64,000 nt of DNA, from positions 28,828,882-28,892,881 of the forward strand of contig OU744730.1 of assembly GCA_916613615.1 (NCBI GenBank), read 5' to 3'. The translations under genes and the position numbers were made by a program. Positions 12,864-26,830 of this stretch are shown here, in pieces. The notes under the pieces were generated by a model. That model was not told where the DNA came from, ran no database searches, and worked only from the letters and a program-made list of their open reading frames with translations. This DNA is from Steromphala cineraria (taxonomy: Eukaryota; Mollusca; Gastropoda; Trochida; Trochidae). How positions within the stretch are numbered: position 1 is the first letter of the stretch; each line of letters begins with the position of its first letter.

Positions 12864-15800
12864 AAGGTTTGTGTCAACATGCTGCTAATGGTTTTTATCC
12901 AGGTAAATATTCAGGAAATCTTTTAAAAGAAATTCTTGATTTTAAAGTTAAGCTTATGTTTTAACACCATTATTGAGGAAGGGAAACACGATTATTAAGT
13001 TTCACGAAATACACTAGTAACATTATATTTCGTTATACAATAACAGTCAGAGTTGGCCAAGGGAAAAAGTGAAGTGGGACAGATTTTGAATGTGAAATCC
13101 TTCAGTCCTGTTTTCTATTTATACATTTAATTAATCAACATTGCCCTCATAGCATATCATATCATATAATGAATAAGTAAATGTAATCCACTGGGGAATC
13201 TTGCAATGGTTGAAAACAGTTGCGAGACTAGATCAAATGACTGTGTTAATGAATACAAATGCATGTACATATCAAATGTACACGTGCATTGTAAAGTTTT
13301 ACAATTTTAACTCACCTCATCATATTAGCGTGAAGACATTTAAGATGCAAATATCTCAATTGGATGATGTCAAAAAAAAAAAGTTTAATCATCCGTCTTA
13401 CCACATTGACATAAGATGAACGATGCAAAAGCTTTGACATTGTATACTCTTAGAATGATAAATTCGGTGATATATATGATATATATATATGAATAAGACA
13501 TTCATGTAATGTAAAATTTGAGGAATGATTTATCTAATTTTAATGATATCAGTAAGTGTAAATCTATGTTATTACCTATCCAAAAATAAACTTTGATTTT
13601 AACTTTAATTTTTTTGAGTGTAATTTCAAAACAAACTGTAACGCAATAGCCTTTTCATTTGGATATTGATAGATACAAAACGAATCCAGACATTTCTGCT
13701 TCTGCAAATTGATTGTCTTCCCTGCAAGTCACAAACTCATAATCTTCAATTTCAATTTGACGTTTTTGGAACTAAGCCTATTACCTGCAAATAAATGTGA
13801 AAATTTTAATCAATAATGTGAAATATTCAATGGCAAAATAATGGAAAGAAACAAATCCAGTGTAAATCCCCTTAATTTTAATCCAGGGTAATTGGTTCTC
13901 GTAAAATATCAAGTGATTGAAATTTTAAAAAGAGTAATCATTTCACAGCTTAATTTTTCAAACAATTTCTTGTTATTAAATGGATGTGTAATCAGGTTGA
14001 AAATGCGAGAAATATGTTGGTCATAAACTTGACTCCTGTTGTGATGAGACACTCAATAATTGCATTTTTGAATAAGCAAATATTGTTTAAATGTGTTTGA
14101 AAGGGATCCCGAAAGGATAACATTTAAATTTATCCTTTTACAGAATAAAAATGAAACGGTATACACTGAGGGACAAAAGAAATGATACCAACTTTTCGAA
14201 AAGTACAAAACAAAATCCTGTTGTAAATGAAATGCGACAAGAAAACCTTGTAATAGGCACATCAGTTGTCAAAGAGCACTCACATTCAAACATCAAAGTA
14301 TGATATTTATAATTGTATGACTGTTCCAATACACGAAGGGTCCCAAAACAGCTTTTTCAATGTTATTTTTTGACATAATCTTTTGAATAGGAATAAAAAA
14401 GTAAGAATTGTAACAATCAAATAAGATTAAGAAGTTTTCAATATATTTGTTCACGCATTTTCGCTTTAATCTCACTTTCATATCTCGTCTAGCTAAGAAG
14501 ATATTTTAACTGCATTTTATTGAAAGGCACATATTTCAAAAGAGTTAACAGATATAGCTTTGAAATTAAAAACGTAATTTAGTTAGTTCTTGAAGCCATA
14601 AATTAAACCTGTTTCAGTCGTAAATATCACTCGTAGCTTAACCTATAATGCATTTTATATGTTATCGTTTATTTTCCCCTAAGTGCATTATGGCATGGTA
14701 AATGGGCACATGTTACAAGGAAATATGTTTAGAGTGTTTTGAGAGCACAATTACCAGTATCATAAGTAGTGAACATGACTTATTCAAAGAAATAAAGTAA
14801 ATTTGAAAATTTATGGATGTGTACAAAGTGTTTATTTGACAGTCAATCATTTAGTGAGAAAATAAAGGTAATTGACATGTTAACAAAAGACATACAAATC
14901 ACAATTTATGGTTTTAATACTAAGATTGGACATTACATTTTTTCAAATGGGGCCCCTATTATGAACTTATCTGTGTACATTATATCAACTTTCACTTGTG
15001 ACTCATCATACAACATATTAGAATAATGCAATAAACGGCAAATTTTATTACAGGCTTAAAAGAAACTATTCGTCATTAAATACTTTTTGCAAGCGTTTTG
15101 AATTACATATACACTTAGAAATAATTTTATTTTAGTTTGTTGTAAAAAGAATATTTTTAACACTTATCAGAAATGTCTAAATGTACAATATTATCAAATT
15201 GGTATGTGTCACAGCATCTTCCATTTAAACCTTCATTACCTTTGATGATTCTGATCAACATCAGAAAAAGGATTTTCACCGCAATTAATGATCTTAATTA
15301 CCCAATTATATCTTCACAAGGAAGTGTTTACTTAATCCACATCTGTACAGTGTAGTTGAAGATAGATGCAGCGTCTGAAGGTGTTAACATCTTTACTTTT
15401 TTCAAAACATTATAGACTGTAGAAAACTTAATACTTCTAAGGTCACAGTACGTTTAACTTTTAATTTGAAGTATAACATAGTGCCTTGCCCCTTTGAGAA
15501 CTTGGACAGTTCCTTCCTTTTACACTCTCATGACCTCTGGAGAAAGTGACATTTACCAAATGGATCTTGTCTTGAAACAGAGGCTTATTACAATCATCCA
15601 TCACCCAGGCACCAATGTTTACTGATTCCGTATCTCAAACGAGCATCCTTGTCAAACGGAACTGAAGACCAAGAGCTCAAGGTGCTTACATGATCACTTT
15701 ACGGGATGCAGAAATGCTCCGGTCTGAGGGAGGTTCATTTTACACAAGGCTTTAAGCAAATATACCTGTTTTTGACTTCCCTTTGAGTGCTAGTAACTTT

Positions 15801-18800
15801 ACATTACATACCCATAACCTTTTTGTGAGGTAGTCTTTTCCCCAACAAATTATCATTTATGACAAGAGTTTCATTCAGTTCTACAGTTAAGTTTTTACAG
15901 TTCAAAAGAAAAGTCAAAATGCTCAAAATTCCATATCTGATGCCTAATTGTCATGTTGCATCTACAAAAACCATTAAAATGAAATAAAACATTCGAATTT
16001 CAAAAAGGATTGCTAAGGGGAAATCTCGTCTTCAAATGAATCAAATAACATTTCAATCTGGATATCATATTTTTTCGACATAGCTAAACATAATGGAGTT
16101 ATCAAAACTTTAATTATTATAATCATATGTCCTTTTAAAAGTCTCAACATGTAAATACAGCATTAGAACACCAAAACAGGGCACATGAAATAAATATGAT
16201 GCTTTCACATTCATCAAAATACACTAGCTTAATGCTGATGCATTTCGAATCAAACGTTATTTTGGGCTGCGACAATATTTAATTTTGTTCCCTCTTGATA
16301 TAAGGACATTTCATCTTCATCAATCACCCTCAAGACACAATCTTAGTATTCACTGAATCCGTCTCTGAAGAGTTTTTTTTTCAAAATAAGCCCATAACCA
16401 AAGTTCAAGATGCCAACACAATGATTAAACGACTAAGCACATGTTGAGCAGTCAAGGAAGGCCAACCAACAGACTCTTATAACAAGCAGCAATGAATGAT
16501 AGCAAATTGTTTTAAAAAGACAGCTTATTCATTCAAAGTACCCATTAATTTTGTGACACCTTCTACTATTTTATCCAAAATAGTATACAATACCGAGGAA
16601 AATCTTCATAATTATGTCCATCTCTACAAAAAAATTCTTCTTCAAATGAAAAATCCTAACAAATACTGTGACATCTTTTATTTGAGACTTTAAAACCAAA
16701 TTTCCTGTTTTTATTCCAAATGTTACTCTGAGGTGTATTGAGAAAAAATAACATTTACATTAAAGTCATCATATTCTGTGTATAAAATTCTTTAAGTGAT
16801 GATTGATATTTGTTGTATGGAACTATTTTCACTATCATAAATGTCAAGTGCATAATGTCACTCGGCTAATATGGCTATTGTGTCCTTGTCACTTAAATGC
16901 AAATTCTTGTCTCGTTCTGAAGAAGTTGTCTAGACGTTTCCTTCACACTTTTGCTTATCCAGAATACATTCAGTTAAAGACGACAGAGACACAAATAATC
17001 CCTTCTATATCAATCCTGTCATCTGTCAAAAACCCATTACTGAAATTGATGGTCAAAGAAACTTCATTCTGACAATCTTTCATTTTACATTTGATGTAAA
17101 TGCTTCTATATTTACATCATAAATGTAAGTGCGCATTTGACATGAAATGAAATGAAATGAAAGTCAATTTATGTGATGAAAGTTGGAAATTCGCATTTGC
17201 AAAATTACTGACATAAAACTTACCTCGTCAACTGTACCAGTTTCTACATTAACAAAAGTTACAATTTATATAGAAACTTAACCTTTAAATAAGGTATTTT
17301 TCTTGAGTAAGGTTGAAGATTTTGTTAAAGTTTAGTACAAGTGCACAGAAGCCGCGTCTCTTAGTAATTTTAAAAGGTAAATACTGACCACTTTACGTTT
17401 TTATACACCTTAACACTGCTACCTCTCAAAAGACCAGTAACTCAAGCTCAAGCTCAAGCTACCAAGACAATTGAAGAAAGTGACATTTATCATTTATTTC
17501 TTGACATAAAAAAATTTGCACTTCCATTCATCACATATATGGAACCATTTACTCAATATTTTACTTTGAACGACAGATACGTCCATTCCACCAGGACAAT
17601 TGAAGAAAGTGACACTTATTTATTATTTCTTTACTTGACACAGAAGTTCACTACTATACTTCCCATATACGAGACCATTAACTTTTCATCAGGGCATTGT
17701 TTCTCATTTTGCGTCTAATGTAAGTCTGTGAAAAAGAGATGAATTCCAGCGTCATTACTTACAATATATATTGACATGTGACTCCCATGACCCTTGAAGA
17801 AAGTGACAATTACCAATTTGTGTCTTTAAACACAGGCTTTATTACTGCCATCAATAACTTCCCGCCACCATTTACAGTACGTTACACCAATGTTTATTGA
17901 TTTCGTATCTCAAACGAGCAGTTTTGTAAAACTGAACTGAACTGAATGCCAAGGGTTTAGGCTGCTTACACGATCACTTAAGGTAACATTTACATATGGA
18001 AGTGTCAAAGGTTCAATGCACAGAGCTGCTTTCACAGCAATAGAACTAGGGTAAGGGTTTGACCTTCTTTTGAATTCAGGGTACTTCACACTGCTATGAA
18101 CTTTAAGAATGTGGCAATTATCAATAGTCTCCTTTCTTAAAATAAAGCCTTTACACTGCCACTTACTACCACCACAGCAGGTTTTACTCACCAAGACATT
18201 AGTATAAATAACTTTCTTTTACGTTATCTAACTACAAAATTTGTATCCCATAAATCAAATTTCAACTTGCAAACTAAATGAAATCTAAGAAGTTAGACAC
18301 GTTTTGAAATTTAAGTATTTGTATAAGAGCATGCAAAAGAGTGAGTTGTTGAAGGATAATCTATATCAGCTTGTCAAACAACAACATTTTTCAAACTTGC
18401 TATTTTATTTGATCATATGTATTTAAAGTCAATAGCAAATTTATGTTGAATGAATTTCTCTGACAGATCCATAAAGTTGAACGTTTTTCTTTTCAGGTGA
18501 CGTTACCACATCTTAGCTGTAGAAATACCATGCTTCGGCAATCTATTCAAAGTAAATCGGCCAACTTTTGACATTAAAAGTCTAGTTTAAATCGATATCC
18601 TTGTAAAAAAAATCTGTTTTCAAAAATCAATTTCAATTTCACGCAAGAAGCTAGCTTATCACGTTTCACAAAATGAAAATAATGTAGAACAGAGTAGAAA
18701 TGGAGCATGAAAAGTTTTTTGTAATGACTCCAAAAAGCGTACTATCTTGAAAGAAGGACCTTTTGCTGCTGTAAGGATGGAAATTCTATTCTATTCTATT

Positions 18801-19090
18801 ATTCTATTTTTTGGGAACATCAATAATTGCAACCAAACATTTTAAGGTTCAATAATAAGGCTTATTGCAAAGGTTTGTAGCTTATGGATACTATGGATAT
18901 TATTCTGTGGAAATTTTGATGTATTTATATATGATTTAGTTTTCTTTTTAACGCACGTAATTGTAAGTTTTTTGAAAGTCTTAAGGGAAATGTCAATCAT
19001 ACAGATCAATATGCAGATGAAAAAAAAAATACCTTTAGTTATGCCATAGAATTCAATTTCGCCCAACAGAGGTATATCAAGTTAATATCT
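12864..19090 (+). repeat. Unit A, right part (non-coding)
   Basis: Nearly identical to unit B at 31500-37630. It differs by a segment of about 218 bp (about 14391-14610) that is absent from B, and by scattered small indels. The left 700 bp also match, with more divergence, unit C at 55430-56260. It holds TA palindromes near 13470-13492, an AAATG run near 17143-17162, three CAAGCT copies near 17445-17460, an ATTCT-type run near 18781-18808, and several copies of the short intra-unit motif described separately. Frames such as 14053-14262, 16803-17072 and 17910-18194 recur in B with frame-changing differences and are treated as chance. Confidence 0.8.
15490..15710 (+). repeat. Short intra-unit repeated block, reference copy
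   Basis: The block begins near 'ctctcatgacctctgg', passes through GAAAGTGAC(A)ATTACCAA, CAGAGGCTTATTAC, CACCAATGTTTACTGATTC and TATCTCAAACGAGCA, and ends near GAACTGAAGACCAAG. Similar blocks, full or partial, recur in the same orientation at about 3955-4165, 5205-5395, 17785-17985, 19375-19615 and 21235-21420 and at their counterparts in B and C. Weaker relics lie near 4880, 16310, 17470, 17600 and 20880. The unit itself therefore seems to have grown from an older, smaller repeat of roughly 0.3-2 kb. Confidence 0.65.
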
Positions 19091-22000
19091 TAAGATCTGA
19101 TAAATTATTCACGTTCTTGTCATATATTTACTTGGTAAATCGATTTTCTCTTTTTTACAAAGTTTGCCAATTATAAAATATTTGAGAAATATTTGTTCAA
19201 CGTAAATGCTTACTGATTCTGCATCTTCGCAAGGTTTGTAACGAGACTACACTAACGTTTCAAAGATAACACCATCAGTATTTACATAAAAAAATACAGA
19301 AATCTGAATGAATAATACTTCAACGGGAACAATACTTTTATGTTTACACACAAGACACAAGACAAGGTGCCACACTCCTCTATGACTAATGACAGCTACA
19401 TCCTTTCACACTCCTGTGACCTTTTACGAAAGTGACAATTACCAACTGTATCTTGCTTTGCAACAGAGGCTTATTACTGGCATCAATCACACTTCTGGTA
19501 CTATTTACACTACCCAACACCAATTGTGATTGATTCGTATCTCCAAGGAGCAGTTTTGTCAAACAGACTCGAAGGTCAATGGTGTTAATTACCTCCATGA
19601 TCACTTAAGGTATAGGAACTGTGAAAGACCGGTAGCTCAATGATGGTTCACTGAACTCAACTTTATTATGCACAGCAGTTTAATAAAGTGAAGTGTTTCA
19701 CTCCCATTTGATTTGAGCTCTTCACACTCCCATGACCTTAACAGAAAGACACGGTTTACTTTTGCTATTTCTTTGAACACTTCCATCATCAAAACGTGTA
19801 TAATGTAAACTGACCCTTTTAGTTTATTTCTTAATTGACATTTGAAGGAGTTTCACAGTAAGTGGAATTCAGTCTTTGAATAAATGTGGAATTTCATCAA
19901 GTTAATTGAGATAACACGTGTACATGTATCTGCTATTTGAGTTAAAGGAAGCATTAACATGAAATAGTGATTTTAAAAGAAAATTCATGAACGTATCTTA
20001 AACTGATTGTCTAGTTGACATTAGTATAATAATCAATTGTTAATACTCATGTATGTACAGTTTGCAACTAAAATAATGTTAATAAATAGGAGTTTTACTA
20101 ATGCCACAATTTTGCTGTAATGCTGCATAGTGTTTGATTTTGGTGCAGGAAAATCTTTTTTAAGGGAGACCCATCATTTGACTTTTTAATCTGCAATGCT
20201 TAAGTCATTAAATCCAGCACTTAACAATGATTTAACTTCTGATTTTCTCTATGAAACATCAGAACACAAACTATTAGCCGAAGTTCAGTCAATAAGATTT
20301 ATGTGCACACTCAAATAAGTGTTCGTTTTTACAATGTATAACAATAAATTGCTGAGTTGAAATAGGTTAATCTTTAAAGATATCACTACAGCAACCCCTG
20401 TGGACAGAGATTGTAAACATGTATGGCTTAGAGGAATCATCATCTTTCCAAGACAGCAAGACAGTAGCTGTTACATATCTGTGTCTATGATTTGAGTTTT
20501 AAACCAAGGCAGATATATTGTATTTTTCAATAATAAGGTTATAAAATGTGGCTGTACAATCGGAAATTGGTTATAGAAACGTTGAAATATTATAGACATA
20601 TTAAATGCATCAGTATGCACCGTAAAACATTTGAAAATAATACTATCTCTAAAGAAATCACTTTCATGTATCAACCCTCTTACATTGGTAAGAGGTCTCT
20701 GCATTTAATCTTGTTAAACATAACTCTCGTATTGTATGGAGGAGACTAAATAAAGACATCTACAATGAACCTGATGCTCTTAGATATTCCAAAATAACTA
20801 ACAATACGTTTACACCCCTGAGTCAACAGCTAATGCATTTCAAATCCCATGATATGTGACGATTATCAGTTTGTTTTCACGTTCAGCGCCATCCATCAAC
20901 CTCTTGGCATCAGTGGTTATTGATTCTGTATCCCTATAGCTTTGTCAAACAGATAAACTTCTAGAGCATGATATCTTATTATTTACAGGAATAAGTTTTT
21001 GTGATTCTAATGCTACATAAAACAAAATACAAAAAGGGTCTTTCATGTACATATATATTGTCAATGTATCTAAAAAAGTGTCAACTAGTCACAACTTAAC
21101 ACTTCTTGACTTAGTGTCTAACACTACCACATCAACAAATCTTTAACACCATTACTTTCAGGGAAAAACATATCAAAGATGCAATACGTCTTTATTTGAG
21201 CTTCAACCTTTAACAGTATAACCAACGAAAGTATCCTGTATGGAGTGTCTTCCGTTCCAAGCCCTATGAGTGTTAATTATGCCCATCGACCACTCATGCT
21301 ATCAATCATGGCACCAAGCACACTTTCACCACACCAATGTTTACTGAATCTGTATCTCAAATGAGCAGCTTTGTCAAACAGAACTGAAGACCCAGGATTG
21401 AAAATGCTATTATCAGGATTTACGGAATATCGACCCTTTGATGACCAGGACAAGAAAGTTTAATGAACACAATGATCTAAAATAAGGAATGATTGTAATC
21501 CCATTTACCAATCTTATGGAAGTCTTACTCTTCTTTGTATCTGTGATTACTAATTCTGCATCTTAAAGGAGTTGGCCTTATTCTATCTGAGCTGAAGGGC
21601 AAGGGCTTATCTTGCCTGTAAGATGACAATAAACTTCCATTATTCTTTGCAGTAAAAAGCATTTCTCAGTGTTTTGACAAATTAAGTTATTAAATTTTAA
21701 TGCAAAAACAACTTCCAGAATTGTTGTCAAATCTACGGAAATGTCTCAGGAAACATTCCTGTTCGCTTGGCAGAACATTCATAACAATAACGCCTTCATC
21801 ATCCTCAGCAATTTAGAAACAATATGGTAGTATGGGTATGATAAGATAACACTTTATAACAAGAGTGAATAGGATTAAAAAAGCTATCATCAAGATTTAC
21901 AGAGTATCGACCCTTTGATGACTGAGACAAGAAGGTTCAATGAACACAATGCCTTAAAACAACGACTGATTTCAATGCCATTCACCAATCTTATGGAAAT

Positions 22001-24490
22001 CTTATTCTTCTTTAAATCTGTGTTCACGGATTCTGCATTTTAAAGGAGAATCCATTATTCTTTCTAAGCTGAAGGACAAAGCCTTATCTTGCCTGTAAAA
22101 CCTCCATTATTATTTACAATAAAAGCATTTTTCAGTGTTTTGACAAATGAAATTATTAAGTTTCAATGCAAAAACAACTTACAGAATTGTTGTATCAAAT
22201 CTAAGGAAATGTCTCAGGAGACATTCATGTTTGCTTGGAAGAACATTCATAACAATAACGCTTTCATCATCCTCATCAATTTAGAAACAGCACCTTATCT
22301 TACACCTCAATAGGGTAGTATGATAAGATAACACTTTATTACAAAAGAAAATATGTGAGTAGAAGACATGTTATGGATCACAAATGACTTTCAGTGCATA
22401 GGTTATTGCCTTCAGTCTTATTGGGTCTAACATGGTGCTTCCTTAAAATAACGGATTGGGCTCCTGATTTTTAAACTTTAATTTGTTTAAAAAAAAAATG
22501 ATTTATTTTTTAATTTGGAACGATTAATCATTTTGTGTCAGGGAAATGTCTTCATCGAGCTTATCACTACCAGGAAATCATTTCCAAATCAATAAAGTCA
22601 ACTTAGACAAGACTGCAATGTTTTGCACCTGAGCACCTGACATTTATTTCTGACCTCTGCCTTGTTTTGACATCAAAGCGCTCTACGGAAACTGTGTCAC
22701 ATGCAGAATTTGATTGTTTTAAAGATAGTGTTTTTTCATAGAATACATACAGTGTATCTGTAACCATGTGCTGAGATATGTAGTATATAAGGACACTATA
22801 CAAATGTTGCTTAGATTCTTTTGAGTAGTTTATTTATGAATATTGAATATGCTCTTGTAACGCTAACAATAAACAAACTGAGAAATATAGTATGTAGCGT
22901 TTGTTTTAAAGGTTCCTTCTAAATACATCAACTAATGTTGGAAAGAAATAGAGTATGTTCCGGATAATAAGCTCCGAAATTTTGAAAAAAATACTTGAAA
23001 AGAATACTGAAAACTTAAAACTTGACAGGCATCATGTTTTCAAAAACAAGAATACAATAGCCTTATAAGTACTAAGAAGAATTCATTTTCAACCTTTGAG
23101 ATGCTTCCTGATTAAAGGGCACACCATCTTTTATCGTTTTTACAAATATGATTTTCTTGCATGTCTTTAGTAATAATAAAGTTCTCTAAACATGATTATA
23201 AAATATTTTAATTCTTGTCATGAAAATGCTTTTTCAATATTCCTTTGTCTATTAATGCCCGTTGTTTTCAACTATGTTCGGTAATTAATGGCTATATATT
23301 GAGGTATTCATTAATGAGTTATTGGTGTGAATGAACTGCAAAATGTATTCTTCCCACAAGAGGATAATTAATTAGCACTTTATAGACTTGATAGCATATC
23401 ATATTTCGATTCATGAGCCAATGGGGAATAATGTCTGGTAATGAACTCTTTGCATGACTTCAGCTAACAAATATTTTCTCTAATCGTGACAAAGGTGTCT
23501 TTAAAAAGGGCTTCATTAGATAATAAGGTTTAATTTATTTGAATTATTAAAAATTGAACAAGGGCAGATATGATAAAAGTACATAAGACCAGAGCTGCCT
23601 TGATTAAAACGTGTTTCAATTCAATTTAATCACTAATGGAACACATTTGCACTTTATTCCACGGTGAAACGGTGTAATTTGTTTCCAAATGCACGTCAAA
23701 CGTAGCTATTTATCATCTTTCTTGCAGCCATTTCAATAGATGCTGATTCTCATGGGAAGATCTTTGGTGAAGAAGACTTTTAGTTCTGATAATCATTGCT
23801 AGAATGTACACTATTGAGACTTTCTGTGTTATAGTGTTCCTCTGTTTACAATGACATTGATGCATTTACGGCTTCAGAAGTATTTCAACAGCACATTTCT
23901 AAACTGTGTGTCGAGTATCCCATCGAGAGGCTATATAATCGCATTGCTAATCTACCGCTTTACTATCACCAAGCATTCTTAAGTATTCAATAAACCAATT
24001 TTGAAAACAAAACTTTCTTGAGGTATTGCTTATGCTCTAAGGAAGTTTTATCTTCAAGACTAACCTCCTAATTTGCTAATATTTTTAATATGAAAACTGA
24101 AATATACAGATTTGACAATTATTGTATTTATTGGCTTAAGAGTGGTCCTCTGAGTTGCAATTAGCAACCATTTTATTATCAGTACCTTTCAATGCAGGAT
24201 TAATGTCCAGTCCCTCAACAAAGGAAGTGGAATGTTCTTCCTTTTAACCTAAAAAAATATTACATAGTTTTATGACACACTTGATCTTCACCAAACCGCC
24301 TAAGGTGACCAGTTAGTCGATGTCTTCATTATTTCATTACTTATTATTGAAAGAATAAAACTTCAAAATTCTCCAGAATAATGCTTTCAGCAATATTTAA
24401 ACGTTTCACAGATCTAAACTAATTGTTGCCAAAAAGGTTTAGCCTGGTAATAAACTATTTCTGTTATATTCTTATAACATATTAGCAAAT
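19091..24490 (+). repeat. Unit B, left part (non-coding)
   Basis: Nearly identical to unit C left (37631-42382), offset about 18.53-18.57 kb, and more diverged from unit A left. It ends at the TE-B insertion, where 'catattagcaaat' is cut. It contains the tandem 450-bp duplication at about 21415-22320. The frames at 19386-19604, 20546-20749 and 22089-22313 have direct counterparts in C, but they sit in repeat blocks and show no splice, promoter or family signature. Confidence 0.8.
21415..22320 (+). repeat. Tandem 450-bp duplication inside unit B
   Basis: Two successive copies (about 21415-21860 and 21870-22320) share 'tatcgaccctttgatgac', 'ttcagtgttttgacaaat', 'cagaacattcataacaataacg' and the closing 'tagggtagtatg' text. 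Unit C has the same pair at about 39955-40890. Unit A has a single copy at about 5365-5800. The duplication therefore arose after the ancestor of A left split from that of B and C left, or A lost one copy. Confidence 0.75.
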
Positions 24491-24638
24491 CGTCGCCTGA
24501 GAAACAGAAGGTTCTTTGTCCACTTTTCGTGAAAATTGATGTTTTCACTTTTTTGTTAATCATAAGTCTTTCTGCAAGACTAAATAACAATTTCAAGTCC
24601 ATATCTTTAATCTAAAGCTCTTTTTTCAAACAATTATA

Positions 24639-24990
24639 TGGTTCTATGTCCAAAAACTAAAATGTCCCTCAGAAACAGAAGGTTCTATGTCCACATCCAA
24701 TCACGGCTCCTAACAAGATCATGTGACCTGGAGATAGAACCCTGTGGTTCCAAGTCAAATGGATATATAACCTTATGATCCTGAAGATCCCAAAGGAAGC
24801 ATGGCATAGACATGAGTAATTTTAATGATATTTTGACAAAATACAAGTGAAATACAGTAAAAGAAACTTACCTAAATATGTGTGTAACATTTATTGTTAC
24901 AAATTCTGTCTTTCATAAACTTTCAAGTATTTATAAGGAGTAAACTAGCATTTTTAACAAATAAATGGAGATAGAACAATATGATTCCAA
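24639..24990. repeat. TE-B subterminal GATAGAACC motifs
   Basis: A word related to GGAGATAGAACCTTCTGTTTC, in either orientation, recurs inside the left terminus at about 24640-24651, 24670-24694, 24730-24755 and 24967-24990. On the right side it is at 29722-29750, plus the two termini themselves. Orientation and spacing vary. Repeated copies of the terminal word next to both ends suggest several binding sites for the mobilising enzyme (inference). Confidence 0.7.
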
Positions 24991-25267
24991 AAAGTCTAAG
25001 GTTAGAATTCCAGGCTAATACAAATTAATATTACAATATCAATTGGTCACAAAAATGGAATATAGTCAAAAACGTCCTGTAATTGATTATAGAATCCTCA
25101 GATGATGGATTCTTGAATTTAGACGAATGAATAATGAATGATGAATGAATAATAGATTTTTGGCTTTATTCGAAAAAGTTGGGTTTTTTTACGTTTCTGA
25201 CGGTACGAGTCTTTGAAAATCTTCTTCTGACTAACTGCAATACATACAGGCGCATGCCATACAGTAG

Positions 25268-25767
25268 NNNNNNNNNNNNNNNNNNNNNNNNNNNNNNNNN
25301 NNNNNNNNNNNNNNNNNNNNNNNNNNNNNNNNNNNNNNNNNNNNNNNNNNNNNNNNNNNNNNNNNNNNNNNNNNNNNNNNNNNNNNNNNNNNNNNNNNNN
25401 NNNNNNNNNNNNNNNNNNNNNNNNNNNNNNNNNNNNNNNNNNNNNNNNNNNNNNNNNNNNNNNNNNNNNNNNNNNNNNNNNNNNNNNNNNNNNNNNNNNN
25501 NNNNNNNNNNNNNNNNNNNNNNNNNNNNNNNNNNNNNNNNNNNNNNNNNNNNNNNNNNNNNNNNNNNNNNNNNNNNNNNNNNNNNNNNNNNNNNNNNNNN
25601 NNNNNNNNNNNNNNNNNNNNNNNNNNNNNNNNNNNNNNNNNNNNNNNNNNNNNNNNNNNNNNNNNNNNNNNNNNNNNNNNNNNNNNNNNNNNNNNNNNNN
25701 NNNNNNNNNNNNNNNNNNNNNNNNNNNNNNNNNNNNNNNNNNNNNNNNNNNNNNNNNNNNNNNNNNN
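25268..25767. other. Assembly gap of 500 N inside TE-B
   Basis: Exactly 500 unknown bases. The round number suggests a fixed-size placeholder rather than a measured gap. The apparent reading frame 25179-25772 exists only because unknown codons were read through. TE-B length and any missing coding content are therefore uncertain. Confidence 0.98.
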
Positions 25768-26800
25768 TATAGTTACTTATTCACACTACTGTAGCTCATA
25801 TGAAAACTGAATTAATGCTGTTCAATCGATAGTCTCCTCTTAGGTATTTATTTTTAGTGGTTTTTGAGCTACTGCAATTTCAAAAATGATCTTTTAAGAA
25901 ATAGGATTTTTTACACGTCACCTTTAAAGGATTACAACTATGTTATGAAATGTCAAAAGATAAATCTGTAAGCGCATCCTCTTCTACAATGATTATGCAA
26001 CAAATTCAAAACAGATCATTATTATATATAAAAGTTACTTCTTACGGAAATAATTTGAGTAACCATTTTTTGGTGATTTTTTCCTTTTTTAGTTTTTTTT
26101 CTTTGAGACTTTCAGTTTAAAAACTGCTACAGATAATAAATTTATCAATGACATGTTGTTAAGCAGATGTAATAAGTACACAAAACAACACTCGACCAGT
26201 CATTAAAAAATATTCTGTCCATAACATGTCCTTGGATATTGCGATTTTTGGAAAATGCTCATTTTTGGCATACTTCAATTATCCATAAGTCCTTTGCTAA
26301 TTAAGATATCATAAGTTTGATTTTATCTTCAGATGCACCATTCAAAGCACACCATTTCCTATATTACATAAAATCATATAAAAGTTGATAGGTAAAGAGC
26401 TAGGAAGACAAACATTGGGTAATAAACATCTTCATTTTTCACTGTTGTCATTAAAGTAAAAAATCATTAATTCCATAATATCTAAGTTATCTAAACAAAC
26501 TATACATCTATGTATGCATATGATCAAGACAGATATTTCTTCTGATATACCTTATTAACAAAACATCAATATTTACACTGTTAAGTTCTATTAAATCACA
26601 TAGGGGTGGAGATGCGTATTTTAGATGCTAGACTTAAAACCTCTTAATATATTACGATTTTTGGTCATTTTGATGATATATTACTTTCTGTTTGCCTCCT
26701 GGACAATAATTCATGTGAAGGTCAAACACTGTGTCAAGGTCAAACAAGAGTCTTGAAGACCTAAGTATTGACGCGTCAATCCTAGTTATTATTATTATTA
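25768..26800 (-). mobile_element. TE-D-family fragment within TE-B
   Basis: On the minus strand this matches the left and middle of TE-D (about 51785-52700). Shared features are the palindrome ATTGACGCGTCAAT (26767-26780), TTAGGTCTTCAAGAC, TTTGACCTTCACA-like words, 'tcgcaatat...aaggac' and 'cattacatctgctt'. It is clearly diverged. Its far side runs into the unknown bases. A TTATTATT run follows at about 26788-26812. Confidence 0.7.
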
Positions 26801-26830
26801 TTATTAGAACTTTGAGTATATGCTCCTTAA

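Noticed and set aside
9691..12888. Frames 9691-9876 and 12661-12888
   Set aside because: They arise from the GACGTTG arrays of TE-A.
17910..18194. Minus-strand 94-codon frame containing CCGGSKWQC, and its 105-codon counterpart 36404-36721
   Set aside because: It lies across the repeated intra-unit block and its ends differ between copies through indels. No recognised domain.
25179..25772. 197-codon frame
   Set aside because: It is an artefact of reading through 500 unknown bases.
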